A stretch of DNA of 62,191 nt from Marinilabiliaceae bacterium UBA5213 (GCA_002412555.1 DHVH01000240.1:1-62191); one strand, 5' to 3'; positions 17,760 to 26,371 are shown, numbered from the stretch's first letter. Numbers and translations: made by a program. Notes: generated by a model from the sequence alone, not told the origin.

Positions 17760-18764
17760 ATGGAGAGATTAATTGTATCACCATCCCCGCACATTCACAG
17801 CGGAGACTCCGTGAAAAAAAACATGTACGGGGTCATCATCGCCTTACTGCCCGCCTTGGCAGCATCGCTGTGGTTTTTCGGGATAGGGGCTTTGATAGTG
17901 ACCCTGACATCCATCCTGGCCTGCGTGCTGTTTGAGCACCTTATACAAAGATATCTGTTAAAAAAGCCAAGTTCGGTAATGGACGGCTCAGCGGCCGTCA
18001 CAGGTTTATTGCTGGCCTTTAACCTGCCAACCAATATTCCCATCGGCCTGATTTTGATTGGCGCGGCAGTCGCCATTGGTATAGGCAAAATGTCCTTTGG
18101 TGGTCTGGGTCAAAACCCCTTCAATCCGGCCTTGGTCGGCAGGGTCTTTTTATTGATCTCCTTTCCGGTACAAATGACCAGTTGGCCGGTTCCTGTAGTT
18201 TCCCGATCCAGTTATTTAGATGCCACCACAGGCGCCACACCACTTTCAATTATCAAGGAAGGACTGGGTACAGGTAAACCCTTCTCAGAACTCGCAACTG
18301 AAATTCCTTCTTATCTGGATCTATTTCTGGGGCGTATGGGGGGGTCGGCAGGAGAGATAGCCGGTATAGCTTTGCTTATTGGTCTGATTTACATGCTGAT
18401 TCAAAAAATAATCACATGGCACATTCCTGTAACGGTGGTTGGTTCAGTGGTTATATTCACCGGACTATTGAATTTAATTGATCCCACATCCTATGCCAAT
18501 CCTTTGTTTCACCTGCTAACAGGTGGTTTATTGTTAGGCGCTTTTTTCATGGCCACTGATTATGCCAGTTCGCCCATGTCGGTCAACGGCATGTTGCTAT
18601 ATGGTATTGGCATTGGCATTATTACCGTGTTGATCAGAACTTATGGCGCTTATCCCGAAGGCATCTCTTTTGCCATTCTGATTATGAACGCCTTTACGCC
18701 GCTCATCGACAAATACATGAAACCCAAACGCTTTGGCGAAAAAGTGGCCACTCAAAAAGCATAA
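17760..18764 (+). CDS. rnfD: Rnf electron transport complex subunit D
   Basis: A 334-residue membrane protein with about ten hydrophobic segments. I start it at ATG 17760, giving MERLIVSPSPHIHSGDSVKKNM, the common RnfD start; a TTG at 17745 is an unlikely alternative. The covalent FMN site is seen in LDATTGATPLSII, where the Thr of GAT is the expected attachment residue. Other hallmarks are GGLGQNPFNPALVGR and FFMATDYASSPM. RnfD forms part of the ion-translocating membrane core, related to NqrB. Confidence 0.95.
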   Translation: MERLIVSPSPHIHSGDSVKKNMYGVIIALLPALAASLWFFGIGALIVTLTSILACVLFEHLIQRYLLKKPSSVMDGSAAVTGLLLAFNLPTNIPIGLILIGAAVAIGIGKMSFGGLGQNPFNPALVGRVFLLISFPVQMTSWPVPVVSRSSYLDATTGATPLSIIKEGLGTGKPFSELATEIPSYLDLFLGRMGGSAGEIAGIALLIGLIYMLIQKIITWHIPVTVVGSVVIFTGLLNLIDPTSYANPLFHLLTGGLLLGAFFMATDYASSPMSVNGMLLYGIGIGIITVLIRTYGAYPEGISFAILIMNAFTPLIDKYMKPKRFGEKVATQKA

Positions 18765-18784
18765 AACATAAAAACATCAATAAA

Positions 18785-19489
18785 ATGGGCAAAAGCGCAT
18801 CTACACTCCCAAATATGGTCCTGACCCTGCTCATCATCACAGCAGTGGCAGGCAGTTCCTTGGGATTTATCTACCAGTTGACCAAAGCTCCCATTGAAGC
18901 GGCAGCCACGGCCAAGCAGCAAGAGGCTATTGAATTGGTTATGCCGGGGTTTGACAACGATCCGGCAGCTGAAATGTATGAACTGATATCGGACGAAGGT
19001 TTCACGCTGAAAGTGTTCCCTGCAAAAAAAGAGGGCGTGTTCATTGGAGCTGCCATTGAAAGCATCACCAACAAGGGATTTAGCGGAGAAATTAAAATAA
19101 TGGTCGGCATGAAGCCGGACGGAACCATTGTCAATTACCAGATTCTAGAACACAAAGAAACACCTGGACTGGGCACGAAAATGGCCGATTGGTTTAAACC
19201 TGCTGTCGCTGACGCGGAAGAAAAAAGCCGCAGTGCTTTTTTCGATGCGGTGTATGGCATCAAAGCCGAAGCTGGCGGAGGCGAAGACACCAAAAGTATT
19301 CTCGGGAAAAATCCCGGAACCAATCGTCTGACCGTCAAACAAGACGGTGGCGAAGTGGATGCGATCACTGCGGCCACCATCTCTTCACGGGCATTTTTAC
19401 ATGCCGTTGAGGTAGCCTACAAAACATTTACCGAAAAGGCGGATGCCGCCAGTTCAGCAACCAAACAAGAGGAAGGAGGCGCACAATGA
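18785..19489 (+). CDS. rnfG: Rnf electron transport complex subunit G
   Basis: A 234-residue protein with one N-terminal membrane helix (VLTLLIITAVAGSSLGFIY) and a large extracytoplasmic FMN-binding domain. Visible are EHKETPGLGTKMADWF and the covalent flavin motif VDAITAATISSRAF near residue 200, with the second Thr of TAAT as expected FMN acceptor. It is related to NqrC. It overlaps rnfE by ATGA (19486-19489), so translation is coupled. The C-terminal 20 residues are Ala/Glu-rich and poorly conserved in the family. Confidence 0.95.
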   Translation: MGKSASTLPNMVLTLLIITAVAGSSLGFIYQLTKAPIEAAATAKQQEAIELVMPGFDNDPAAEMYELISDEGFTLKVFPAKKEGVFIGAAIESITNKGFSGEIKIMVGMKPDGTIVNYQILEHKETPGLGTKMADWFKPAVADAEEKSRSAFFDAVYGIKAEAGGGEDTKSILGKNPGTNRLTVKQDGGEVDAITAATISSRAFLHAVEVAYKTFTEKADAASSATKQEEGGAQ

Positions 19490-20070
19490 ATCAATGGAAA
19501 AACTTCTCAAAAGGATTCTTTAAGGAGAATGCGGTATTTACCTTGCTATTGGGTATGTGTCCGGCACTGGGGGTAACCTCTTCGGCCATTAACGGACTAG
19601 GAATGGGATTAGCTACGACCTTTGTTTTGGTAATGGCCAATATTGTGGTCTCGTTGGTGAAAAATTTCATCCCGGACAAGGTCCGCATACCCGCCTTTAT
19701 TGTAGTTATAGCCACCTTTGTGACCGTGGTAGAGATGGTGATGCAAGCCTACACACCGGCCTTGTTTGAAGCCTTGGGACTATTCATCCCGTTGATTGTG
19801 GTTAACTGTCTGGTTTTAGGACGCGCCGAGGCCTTTGCCTCTAAAAACACGGTCGGCTCCTCCGTTATTGATGGTGCGGGAATGGGATTGGGCTTTGCCA
19901 TGGCCTTAACCATGCTCGGTGGTGTGCGTGAGTTACTGGGCAGCGGTCACTTTTTTGGCTTGGCCATTTACCCCGAAGATTACGGCATGCTGGTATTTGT
20001 CCTGGCACCGGGCGCATTCATTGCTTTGGGCTATCTTATTGCAATCATCAACCGTTTCAAAAAAGCATAA
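19486..20070 (+). CDS. rnfE: Rnf electron transport complex subunit E
   Basis: A 194-residue protein with six membrane segments, paralogous to RnfA. Typical stretches are LLLGMCPALGVTSSAINGLGMG, VNCLVLGRAEAFASKN and DGAGMGLGFAMALTMLGGVREL. The cysteine in GMCPALG and that in VNCLVLGRAEAF coordinate the intramembrane 2Fe-2S cluster shared with RnfA in characterised Rnf/Nqr complexes. Confidence 0.96.
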   Translation: MNQWKNFSKGFFKENAVFTLLLGMCPALGVTSSAINGLGMGLATTFVLVMANIVVSLVKNFIPDKVRIPAFIVVIATFVTVVEMVMQAYTPALFEALGLFIPLIVVNCLVLGRAEAFASKNTVGSSVIDGAGMGLGFAMALTMLGGVRELLGSGHFFGLAIYPEDYGMLVFVLAPGAFIALGYLIAIINRFKKA

Positions 20071-20082
20071 AGAGAAAACACT

Positions 20083-20655
20083 ATGAGTTATTTTCTAATT
20101 ATTATATCGGCCATCTTTGTCAATAACATTGTACTGGCCCAATTTCTGGGAATATGTCCCTTTCTGGGGGTATCCAAACGCATTTCCACGGGTATTGGAA
20201 TGACTGGCGCCGTGACTTTTGTGATGGTCATAGCCACCATCGTCACCTGGCTCATTCAAAACACCATCCTCATTCCTTTTGGCGTTACCTATTTACAAAC
20301 CATTTCCTTCATCCTGGTCATTGCCTCCTTGGTACAGTTGGTGGAGATTGTAATGAAGAAGGTTAGTCCCCCGCTTTACCAGGCATTGGGTGTGTTTTTA
20401 CCCTTGATTACCACCAACTGCGCCATATTGGGTGTGGCCATCATGACGGTAAGCAAGGAATTCAACATTGTTGAAGCAGTGGTCTTTTCCATGGCATCGG
20501 CCGTTGGGTTTGGACTGGCATTGATCACCTTTGCAGGCATCCGTGAACAACTGGACCTCATGAATATTCCCAAAGGCATGCAGGGCGCTCCCATAGCACT
20601 GGTTGTTGCCGGGATTTTAGCACTGGCATTTATGGGATTTGCCGGGATGGTATAA
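20083..20655 (+). CDS. rnfA: Rnf electron transport complex subunit A
   Basis: A 190-residue protein with six membrane segments and the last gene of the operon. Signatures are NNIVLAQFLGICPFLGVSK, ITTNCAILGVAI and FSMASAVGFGLALITFAGIREQ. The cysteines in GICPFLG and TNCAILG match those that hold the 2Fe-2S cluster with RnfE. Only 12 bases separate it from rnfE. A GC-rich hairpin follows. Confidence 0.96.
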   Translation: MSYFLIIISAIFVNNIVLAQFLGICPFLGVSKRISTGIGMTGAVTFVMVIATIVTWLIQNTILIPFGVTYLQTISFILVIASLVQLVEIVMKKVSPPLYQALGVFLPLITTNCAILGVAIMTVSKEFNIVEAVVFSMASAVGFGLALITFAGIREQLDLMNIPKGMQGAPIALVVAGILALAFMGFAGMV

Positions 20656-20669
20656 CAGCTTGGTATGCT

Positions 20670-20690
20670 CCCCGGCGACGCACGCCGGGG
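20670..20690. terminator. GC-rich perfect hairpin after rnfA
   Basis: CCCCGGCG (20670-20677), loop ACGCA, CGCCGGGG (20683-20690): an 8-bp stem of G and C only, between convergent rnfA and the carbonic-anhydrase-like gene. No T-run follows on either strand, so it may act as an RNA end-stabilising or bidirectional attenuating hairpin rather than a classical intrinsic terminator. Confidence 0.5.
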
Positions 20691-20703
20691 GACACCTAGA
20701 AAC

Positions 20704-21246
20704 CTAATCTTCCATCACCTGATAGAGGTGATGGTCCTCCACCCGATAATAGAAGGGCGCAACCGTTATTTTTGGATAACGGCCACGTATGCGCTTTACT
20801 TCAGACAATAAAAAATCTATTTCATTCCCTATCTCAAATATGGGCGAAAACTGATTGAAATGATCTTCGGCAAATTCACGGTCCCACCCCGCATTATCGA
20901 CCAGACCATTGACAAACAAATCTCGCCGCTGGTGCAAATTAACCATGCCACACTGACTGTGACCAATGAGTGCAATGTACTTGACCTGCCCCACTGCTAC
21001 AGCATAAGACACTTTAAACTCATTGTGACGTAAATTTCCACCACCTGAGCGTAGTATATAAGCAAAGTTATTGGGAATGAGTAATTGGTTGCGGTTATCC
21101 ATACACATGCTAATCAGCAAATTCGCTTTTTCATGGTCCTTAAAGGGCTCATTGAGATTGTGATAACACAGTAACTCCTCAAAAGGCGTATCTTTGTAGG
21201 TTTTGCTAATGTCTTCGCGACTATATCCCGGAATTAATCGATTCAT
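20704..21246 (-). CDS. Beta-carbonic anhydrase-like protein
   Basis: A 180-residue protein. The zinc-site pattern of beta-carbonic anhydrases is visible: SMCMDNR (CxDxR form), then RSGGGNLR, and IGHSQCGM (HxxC form). These give the Cys-His-Cys ligands and the Asp/Arg pair needed for CO2 hydration to bicarbonate. The remainder diverges from classical enzymes, so activity is likely but not certain. I start at ATG 21246 (MNRLIPGYSRED); an ATG ten codons upstream (21276) is possible. The gene faces rnfA and stands alone. Confidence 0.75.
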   Translation of the reverse strand: MNRLIPGYSREDISKTYKDTPFEELLCYHNLNEPFKDHEKANLLISMCMDNRNQLLIPNNFAYILRSGGGNLRHNEFKVSYAVAVGQVKYIALIGHSQCGMVNLHQRRDLFVNGLVDNAGWDREFAEDHFNQFSPIFEIGNEIDFLLSEVKRIRGRYPKITVAPFYYRVEDHHLYQVMED

Positions 21247-21396
21247 CAGTGAATTATTTAAATATTTGGTTATCAATTCTGCCTTGATTTAAAAGCGTTA
21301 AAATAACAAAAAGTTCAATAGTCACCCAATATTCGAAACCAAAGTTCCTGAAGAAATAAATAAATAAGCATATCTTTACTTCAATAAAATCAGTTC

Positions 21397-21759
21397 ATGC
21401 GTAAATACATTTGGTTGCTATACACAGGATTGGCCTTTACTATTTCAGGGATTCTTGCCCAGATTTTATCAGTGCATTCTCCTTTTCCGGGCATTCTTGT
21501 TTCCGTGGGTGGTGTTACCAAAATTATTTTCCTAACCCTGACCTTACGACAGGCCAAAGTAAGGCCTGGTTTTGAAATGCTGTTTCTGCTTTTTGGTCTG
21601 GGGTTTATTATCCTGGGGGCTCAACTAAGGAGCAACGATTTACCGCTTGCCCTGGCCTTAACAGCAACCATTGTTGGCGCCTCCTTAAAGCTCTTGTTCC
21701 TTTTTGTTATTATCAGGAAGTTACGAACGGCCCGCATTAAAAGTCGGTCAAACAATTAA
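21397..21759 (+). CDS. Small four-helix membrane protein, unknown function
   Basis: A 120-residue protein with about four hydrophobic helices: LLYTGLAFTISGILAQIL, ILVSVGGVTKIIFLTLTL, MLFLLFGLGFIILGAQL and ALALTATIVGASLKLLFLFVII. It has a basic C-terminal tail. The pattern is reminiscent of small GldL-like membrane proteins of Bacteroidota, but I see no specific motif and no gliding genes beside it. It ends 4 bases inside the end of the convergent rluF. Function unknown. Confidence 0.65.
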   Translation: MRKYIWLLYTGLAFTISGILAQILSVHSPFPGILVSVGGVTKIIFLTLTLRQAKVRPGFEMLFLLFGLGFIILGAQLRSNDLPLALALTATIVGASLKLLFLFVIIRKLRTARIKSRSNN

Positions 21760-22490
21760 GCATCAAAAGTCTTGGCTGATGAGGCTACCAACTTATTGAG
21801 TTCAGACAATTCAGCATCGCTCAGGTTGCGCCACTTACCCACCGGTATATCAAGATGAATATTCATGATACGAATACGCTTCAGCGCAACCACTTCATAT
21901 CCCAGATATTCACACATCCGCCGAATCTGACGGTTCAAACCCTGGGTGAGAATGATGCGGAAAGTGCTTCGATCCATCTGCTCTACCAAGCATTTGCGCG
22001 AAACCGTGTCCAGTACCGGTACACCATCACCCATTCGGCGAATAAATTCTTTAGTAATCGGCTTATTAACCGTTACAATATATTCCTTTTCGTGATTGTT
22101 ACGTGCCCTGAGCACTTTATTGACTATGTCCCCATCACTTGTCAGCAGAATTAAGCCTTCACTGGGCTTATCCAGTCGCCCAATCGGGAATATGCGCTTG
22201 GGATATTTGATGTAATCAATGATATTATTCTTCTCCCGCTTGGTATCAGTTGTGCACACAATACCAATCGGCTTATTAAATGCCAGGTAGACTGGTTGAT
22301 CTTTTGGCTCTGATATCAAACTACCATTCACGCGCACCTCATCATCGGCAGTAATCTTGGTTCCCTTTTCAGGCACCAGTCCATTAATGGTCACCTTACC
22401 CGCTTCAATCAGTTCGTCCGCTTTGCGTCGCGAACAATAGCCCACCTCACTTAAATATTTATTTATCCGCACCGAACTTTCTTTCTCCAT
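21756..22490 (-). CDS. rluF: 23S rRNA pseudouridine(2604) synthase-type enzyme
   Basis: A 244-residue RsuA/RluF family pseudouridine synthase. An S4 RNA-binding domain opens the protein (RINKYLSEVGYCSRRKADELIEAGKVTING). The catalytic domain has IFPIGRLDKPSEGLILLTSDGD, with the Asp of GRLD as catalytic residue, and QGLNRQIRRMCEYLGYEV. RluF modifies U2604 of 23S rRNA; RluB/RluE relatives cannot be fully excluded, but the length and RQIRRMCEYLGYEVVALKRIRIMNI fit RluF. I use ATG 22490; the region upstream to 22604 lacks family similarity. Confidence 0.85.
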   Translation of the reverse strand: MEKESSVRINKYLSEVGYCSRRKADELIEAGKVTINGLVPEKGTKITADDEVRVNGSLISEPKDQPVYLAFNKPIGIVCTTDTKREKNNIIDYIKYPKRIFPIGRLDKPSEGLILLTSDGDIVNKVLRARNNHEKEYIVTVNKPITKEFIRRMGDGVPVLDTVSRKCLVEQMDRSTFRIILTQGLNRQIRRMCEYLGYEVVALKRIRIMNIHLDIPVGKWRNLSDAELSELNKLVASSAKTFDA

Positions 22491-22631
22491 GTACCTCTTT
22501 ATTAATCCTATTATCTTCCTTACATTTGTACACAAATCTACGCAATATCCCCTAAAACATTTCTGAGGAAGGCATTGTTTTTTGTAACATCCCCGCTTAT
22601 TCAACGTAGCACTATTATTATTTCACCCACA

Positions 22632-22736
22632 ACCCATTAACCAAATACCCATATGACCCATTAACCTTTTAACCCTATCAACCTATTGACCTATCGACCT
22701 ATCGACCTCTTAACCTAATGACCTATTGACCTAAAA
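22632..22736. repeat. Degenerate tandem octamer array (ACCTATTG-like)
   Basis: Thirteen head-to-tail units, all 8 bases except one of 9, fill most of the gap between divergent rluF and the lytic transglycosylase. In order they are ACCCATTA, ACCAAATA, CCCATATG, ACCCATTA, ACCTTTTA, ACCCTATCA, ACCTATTG, ACCTATCG (twice), ACCTCTTA, ACCTAATG, ACCTATTG and ACCTAAAA. A related five-unit array lies at 39644-39683. Confidence 0.85.
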
Positions 22737-22768
22737 AAAAATATTCACCCTCTGAGCGCAAATAATTT

Positions 22769-23734
22769 ATGAAGAAGAGTTTTCAGTTCCCCGTAGTAAA
22801 AATCCTGTCCATAACCACATCCATCATAGCCATCATTTTGGTTTTTAACCTGTTTGTTCACTCGGCTGTCCCAGATCCGATAGCTGAAGAAAAACCGGCT
22901 GAACTCAGCCTGTTTCAGCAAAACTACAGCATTCATGCCTTGCCCATGCCGGATGACCTATCTTTTGCCGGGGAACCGGTACCCATGAACAAAACCTATG
23001 TGCGGGAGAGTTATGACCGGGAGCTATTGGTCAACACCTACTGGCAATCACAAACCCTATTGTTGATTAAACGTGCCAACCGTTATTTCCCCATTATTGA
23101 GCCCATTCTGGAAGCAGAAGGCGTGCCTTCTGATTTTAAATATTTGCCCTTGATCGAAAGCGGCTTTCAGGAACGCGTGGTATCACCCGCGGGTGCCGCC
23201 GGCGTGTGGCAATTTTTGGAAAGTGCGGCCAAAGATTACAACCTTGAGGTAAGCAAAGAAGTTGATGAACGCTATCACCTTGAAAAAAGCACGGTTGCGG
23301 CCTGCCGCTACCTTAAAAGAGCTTACGAGCGCTTTGGGTCATGGACCATGGCTGCAGCAGCCTACAACGCCGGCCCAAGGGGTATGGACCGTCAGATTGA
23401 CCGACAGAAAATCACCTCTTATTACGATCTGTTGTTAAACGAAGAAACAGGCAGATATGTATTTCGCATCCTGGCCATTAAAGAAATTATGGCCAATCCG
23501 CAAAAATTTGGCTTTCACTTAGGTGAAGATGATCTGTATCCGGTTATCCCAACCAATGAACTGGTGGTTACCGGTGCCATCGCTAACTTTGCCGACTTTG
23601 CCCTGGAGCATGGAACGACTTACCGTGAAATAAAAGATTTAAATCCTTGGTTGCGAGAGACCTTTTTGGCCAACCCATCCAACAAGACCTATACACTCAA
23701 AATTCCTAAACCGGGTGCCTTTGAGGTAAAATAA
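22769..23734 (+). CDS. Membrane-anchored lytic murein transglycosylase (SLT domain)
   Basis: A 321-residue protein with an N-terminal hydrophobic helix (about 9-32: VVKILSITTSIIAIILVFNLF) as signal or anchor. The SLT/goose-lysozyme-like domain spans about 110-230: LPLIESGFQERVVSPAGAAGVWQF, with the Glu of IESGF as expected acid, then AACRYLKRAYERFGSWTMAAAAYNAGPRGM. It cleaves peptidoglycan glycan strands in the periplasm, as MltD/MltE-type enzymes do. There is no LysM domain, unlike MltD. Its stop (23732-23734) directly touches the end of convergent selD. Confidence 0.9.
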   Translation: MKKSFQFPVVKILSITTSIIAIILVFNLFVHSAVPDPIAEEKPAELSLFQQNYSIHALPMPDDLSFAGEPVPMNKTYVRESYDRELLVNTYWQSQTLLLIKRANRYFPIIEPILEAEGVPSDFKYLPLIESGFQERVVSPAGAAGVWQFLESAAKDYNLEVSKEVDERYHLEKSTVAACRYLKRAYERFGSWTMAAAAYNAGPRGMDRQIDRQKITSYYDLLLNEETGRYVFRILAIKEIMANPQKFGFHLGEDDLYPVIPTNELVVTGAIANFADFALEHGTTYREIKDLNPWLRETFLANPSNKTYTLKIPKPGAFEVK

Positions 23735-24760
23735 TCAGAGGACTTGAATAAGCTTTTCCTTTTGCCCGACAAGCAGTCCAATGGGCTCGGAGGAAAAGCC
23801 ATGCGTTGACAACAAATGCTCCACCTCAACAATGCCCGTATCATCCACGGCAATGAGTAAGCCACCGCTGGTCTGCGGGTCACATAACAATAATTTGTCG
23901 CTTTCCGATTTCAGGGTAATGTGCTCCCCGTAACTGTCCCAGTTGCGATGGGTACCACCCGGAATGCAGTTGAGCGCAATGTACTCATCCACCTCAGGAA
24001 ATTTGGGCAGTTTATCAAGATAAATCTCCGCTGATAAGCGGCTGCCTTCACACATTTCGCTGAGATGTCCAAGTAGTCCAAACCCTGTCACGTCCGTCAT
24101 GGCTCTGACGCCTGTTACGCTTGCCAGTTTTTCACCTATTTTATTAAGTTGCGACATCGACTCAGGCGCGATGTGCACATGTTCAGGCTTTAGTTGGCCT
24201 TTTTTTTGGGCGGTACTCAACACACCCACCCCCAAGGGCTTTGTTAAATACAGTTTGCAACCTTCCGTAGCTGTATCGTTGCGCTTGAGTTTTTCGATGG
24301 GCACGCGACCGGTAACGGCCAGACCAAAAATGGGTTCCGGATTGTCAATGCTATGCCCACCTGCCAATAGAATGCCGGCCTCTTTGCAGGCTTGGCGACC
24401 ACCATCCAGCACCTGTTGAGCCACTTCCGGGGCTAGTTTATCGACCGGCCATCCCAAGATGGCAATGGCCAGAAAGGGCGTACCCCCCATGGCATAAACA
24501 TCACTAATGGCATTCACCGCAGCGATGCGTCCAAAGGTGAAAGGGTCGTCCACAATGGGCATAAAAAAATCGGTGGTACTAATAATGGCTTCTCCATTGC
24601 CCATGTCGTACACGGCGGCATCATCGCGACTGTCATTGCCCACCAACAGGTTAGGGTCAATCATGGCCGGGATATTGCTTTGAAGGATGGTGGAGAGTAC
24701 TTTGGGAGAGATTTTGCAGCCGCAGCCTGCTCCGTGGCTGTATTTGGTTAATTGTATCAT
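23735..24760 (-). CDS. selD: Selenide, water dikinase (SelD)
   Basis: A 341-residue enzyme that makes selenophosphate from selenide and ATP in the cytoplasm. The N-terminus shows SHGAGCGCKISPKVL with the catalytic Cys (about C17) and Lys. Position 17 is an ordinary TGC Cys codon, so this is the Cys form and not a selenoprotein. Other markers are VGNDSRDDAAVYD, TDFFMPIVDDPFTFGRIAA, DVYAMGGTP, LAGGHSID, TDVTGFGLLGHL and CDPQTSGGLLIAV. It reads toward the lytic transglycosylase gene and lies downstream of the selenouridine synthase gene on the same strand. Confidence 0.95.
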   Translation of the reverse strand: MIQLTKYSHGAGCGCKISPKVLSTILQSNIPAMIDPNLLVGNDSRDDAAVYDMGNGEAIISTTDFFMPIVDDPFTFGRIAAVNAISDVYAMGGTPFLAIAILGWPVDKLAPEVAQQVLDGGRQACKEAGILLAGGHSIDNPEPIFGLAVTGRVPIEKLKRNDTATEGCKLYLTKPLGVGVLSTAQKKGQLKPEHVHIAPESMSQLNKIGEKLASVTGVRAMTDVTGFGLLGHLSEMCEGSRLSAEIYLDKLPKFPEVDEYIALNCIPGGTHRNWDSYGEHITLKSESDKLLLCDPQTSGGLLIAVDDTGIVEVEHLLSTHGFSSEPIGLLVGQKEKLIQVL

Positions 24761-25236
24761 TGCTATAATTTTTTATTGTAATTTTCAAATCAAACTAAAC
24801 CCAATAATCTTTTTATTGTGCTAAAGCCGCACGGGCTTTTCTTTTTACTCGGGAAGGCTTTATTATTATTAGCCCTCATGATTTCGCTTAGCTCAATTGA
24901 ACTACAGCCCCAAAAAGGAAACAAATTTTGCGTTAAGTGAGGGCAGAGAGCAAACTTGTTTGCATCAATGCCGAGCGTAGCAAAATTCAGCTTTGCTAAA
25001 AAAGGCCGCCACTCAAAGTAATTTTCTAAAAATCAACTTAATTTTAACCTCATTGTCACTATTATTTTTTTGCATTCGGTTGAACTCGTCATAAGCGATT
25101 TTCATACTAAAGAATTAAATCCAATGATGACTCGTTTCTAAAATCCGGGAACTCGCTATGCTCAAACAGCCCGGATTTTTTAACGATAATCAACTTGATT
25201 TTTTAAACGAAAATTCCTTAAGGTGGAAAGAAGGCC
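24761..25236. other. Long spacer between selU and selD
   Basis: 476 bases without a credible gene. It holds a weak hairpin (AAAGCC/GGCTTT, 24823-24839) followed by T, an isolated inverted repeat GCCCTCA (24872-24878) / TGAGGGC (24938-24944), and the strong hairpin at 25140-25181. No riboswitch was recognised. The distance suggests that selD has its own promoter. Confidence 0.5.
25140..25181 (-). terminator. Hairpin after selU, terminator-like on both strands
   Basis: AAAATCCGGG (25140-25149) pairs perfectly with CCCGGATTTT (25170-25179) around a 20-base loop, with T or A runs on both sides. It lies 56 bases after the selU stop and would end that transcript. The loop (25150-25169) is itself partly structured, so the element could also be a dispersed repeat. 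Confidence 0.6.
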
Positions 25237-26274
25237 TTAGGAAACAAAATATGTTTTTGTTGCGTTAAGCAGCAACAGGGTGTTTTGTTCAGCATCTGTA
25301 TCGGTGCCCTCAATAATATGGACTTTTTCCTGATCTCTAAAATTTAAGCCTTTCAAATAGGTCTTGTCATAATAATGCAGCGTCAGCAGTGCCACTTCAT
25401 AAAATTGGCGCTGGTCTAAAAGATCGAGACATTGCTGGGTGACTACCCCCCCCAATCTTTTTGAAATACGTTGAACCGCCATTTTCAAAGGACCAAGGTC
25501 TTCAAAGGCATATTCACGGGCCAATAATTCTGCCCGCTTTTCGCGCGGCACATTCAGGAAGTATACCATGGATTGGCGCATTTGCTGAAACAAAGCGATG
25601 GGCAAATTCACTTTGCCGATATTGCAGCTTTCATCTTCCAGCCATATAGGTTGGTCTAAATTAAAGTGCCGCCATTGTTCAAAGAGATTGTTTTCAAACT
25701 GTTCGGAGGTCGGCTGCTGGCTTTGCCCGATAGATCCAAAGGCCGAGCCTTTGTGCTTGGCCAGTCCCTCCAGATCAACAACCTGGTGTCCGGCGGCCAT
25801 CAAATGTCCAATTACATGCGTTTTTCCGCTCCCGGTATATCCCCCAATAATTTGCAAATGGTAGGGCTGCGAAAACGTGCTAAGCAAAAACCTCCGATAG
25901 GATTTATACCCGCCAATAATGGTCAACACCTGCTGAAAGCCGTTATCGCGCAAATGTTGAGCGAAGGACCGGCTGCGCATGCCACCCCGCCAACAATGGA
26001 CTACTACCTGACCGTTCCGTGCCAATTGCCTTGCCTCATCCACAAACCATTGTAATTGGGGTGTGACATACGCATAACCCAGCTCAATGGCTTTTTCCTT
26101 AGAGCGTTGCTTATACACAGTGCCCACATGAGCCCTTTCGTCATTGCTAAACAAAGGTATATTAATGGCACCCGGTATGTGTCCCTGTTCATACTCACCG
26201 GGCGAGCGCACATCAATCAGCGGCCACGCTTCTTTCGTCTGATAATAATCCTGAATGGTTATCTCTGTAAGCAT
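25237..26274 (-). CDS. mnmH: tRNA 2-selenouridine synthase
   Basis: A 345-residue protein (SelU/YbbB). The N-terminal rhodanese domain (about 1-130) has LIDVRSPGEYEQGHIPGAINIP and the catalytic loop VVHCWRGGMRS. The C-terminal half is a P-loop domain with GGYTGSGKTHVIGHL (about 147-160) and DLEGLAKHKGSAFG. The enzyme replaces sulfur in the wobble 2-thiouridine of tRNAs for Lys, Glu and Gln with selenium from selenophosphate, via a geranylated intermediate. The partner selD is the next gene on the same strand, so selenium here probably serves tRNA modification. Confidence 0.94.
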   Translation of the reverse strand: MLTEITIQDYYQTKEAWPLIDVRSPGEYEQGHIPGAINIPLFSNDERAHVGTVYKQRSKEKAIELGYAYVTPQLQWFVDEARQLARNGQVVVHCWRGGMRSRSFAQHLRDNGFQQVLTIIGGYKSYRRFLLSTFSQPYHLQIIGGYTGSGKTHVIGHLMAAGHQVVDLEGLAKHKGSAFGSIGQSQQPTSEQFENNLFEQWRHFNLDQPIWLEDESCNIGKVNLPIALFQQMRQSMVYFLNVPREKRAELLAREYAFEDLGPLKMAVQRISKRLGGVVTQQCLDLLDQRQFYEVALLTLHYYDKTYLKGLNFRDQEKVHIIEGTDTDAEQNTLLLLNATKTYFVS

Positions 26275-26371
26275 CCTACAAAGTTAAACGATTTAATCCA
26301 TCATTGTTCTTATCGAATGGATTATCCCTATACAAACTAAACAGAAACAAACTATACTCATTATCTTTTTT

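Noticed and set aside
23735..24760. SelD as a selenoprotein with an in-frame TGA at the catalytic site
   Set aside because: The catalytic position is an ordinary TGC cysteine codon in GAGCGCK, and the frame contains no internal TGA.
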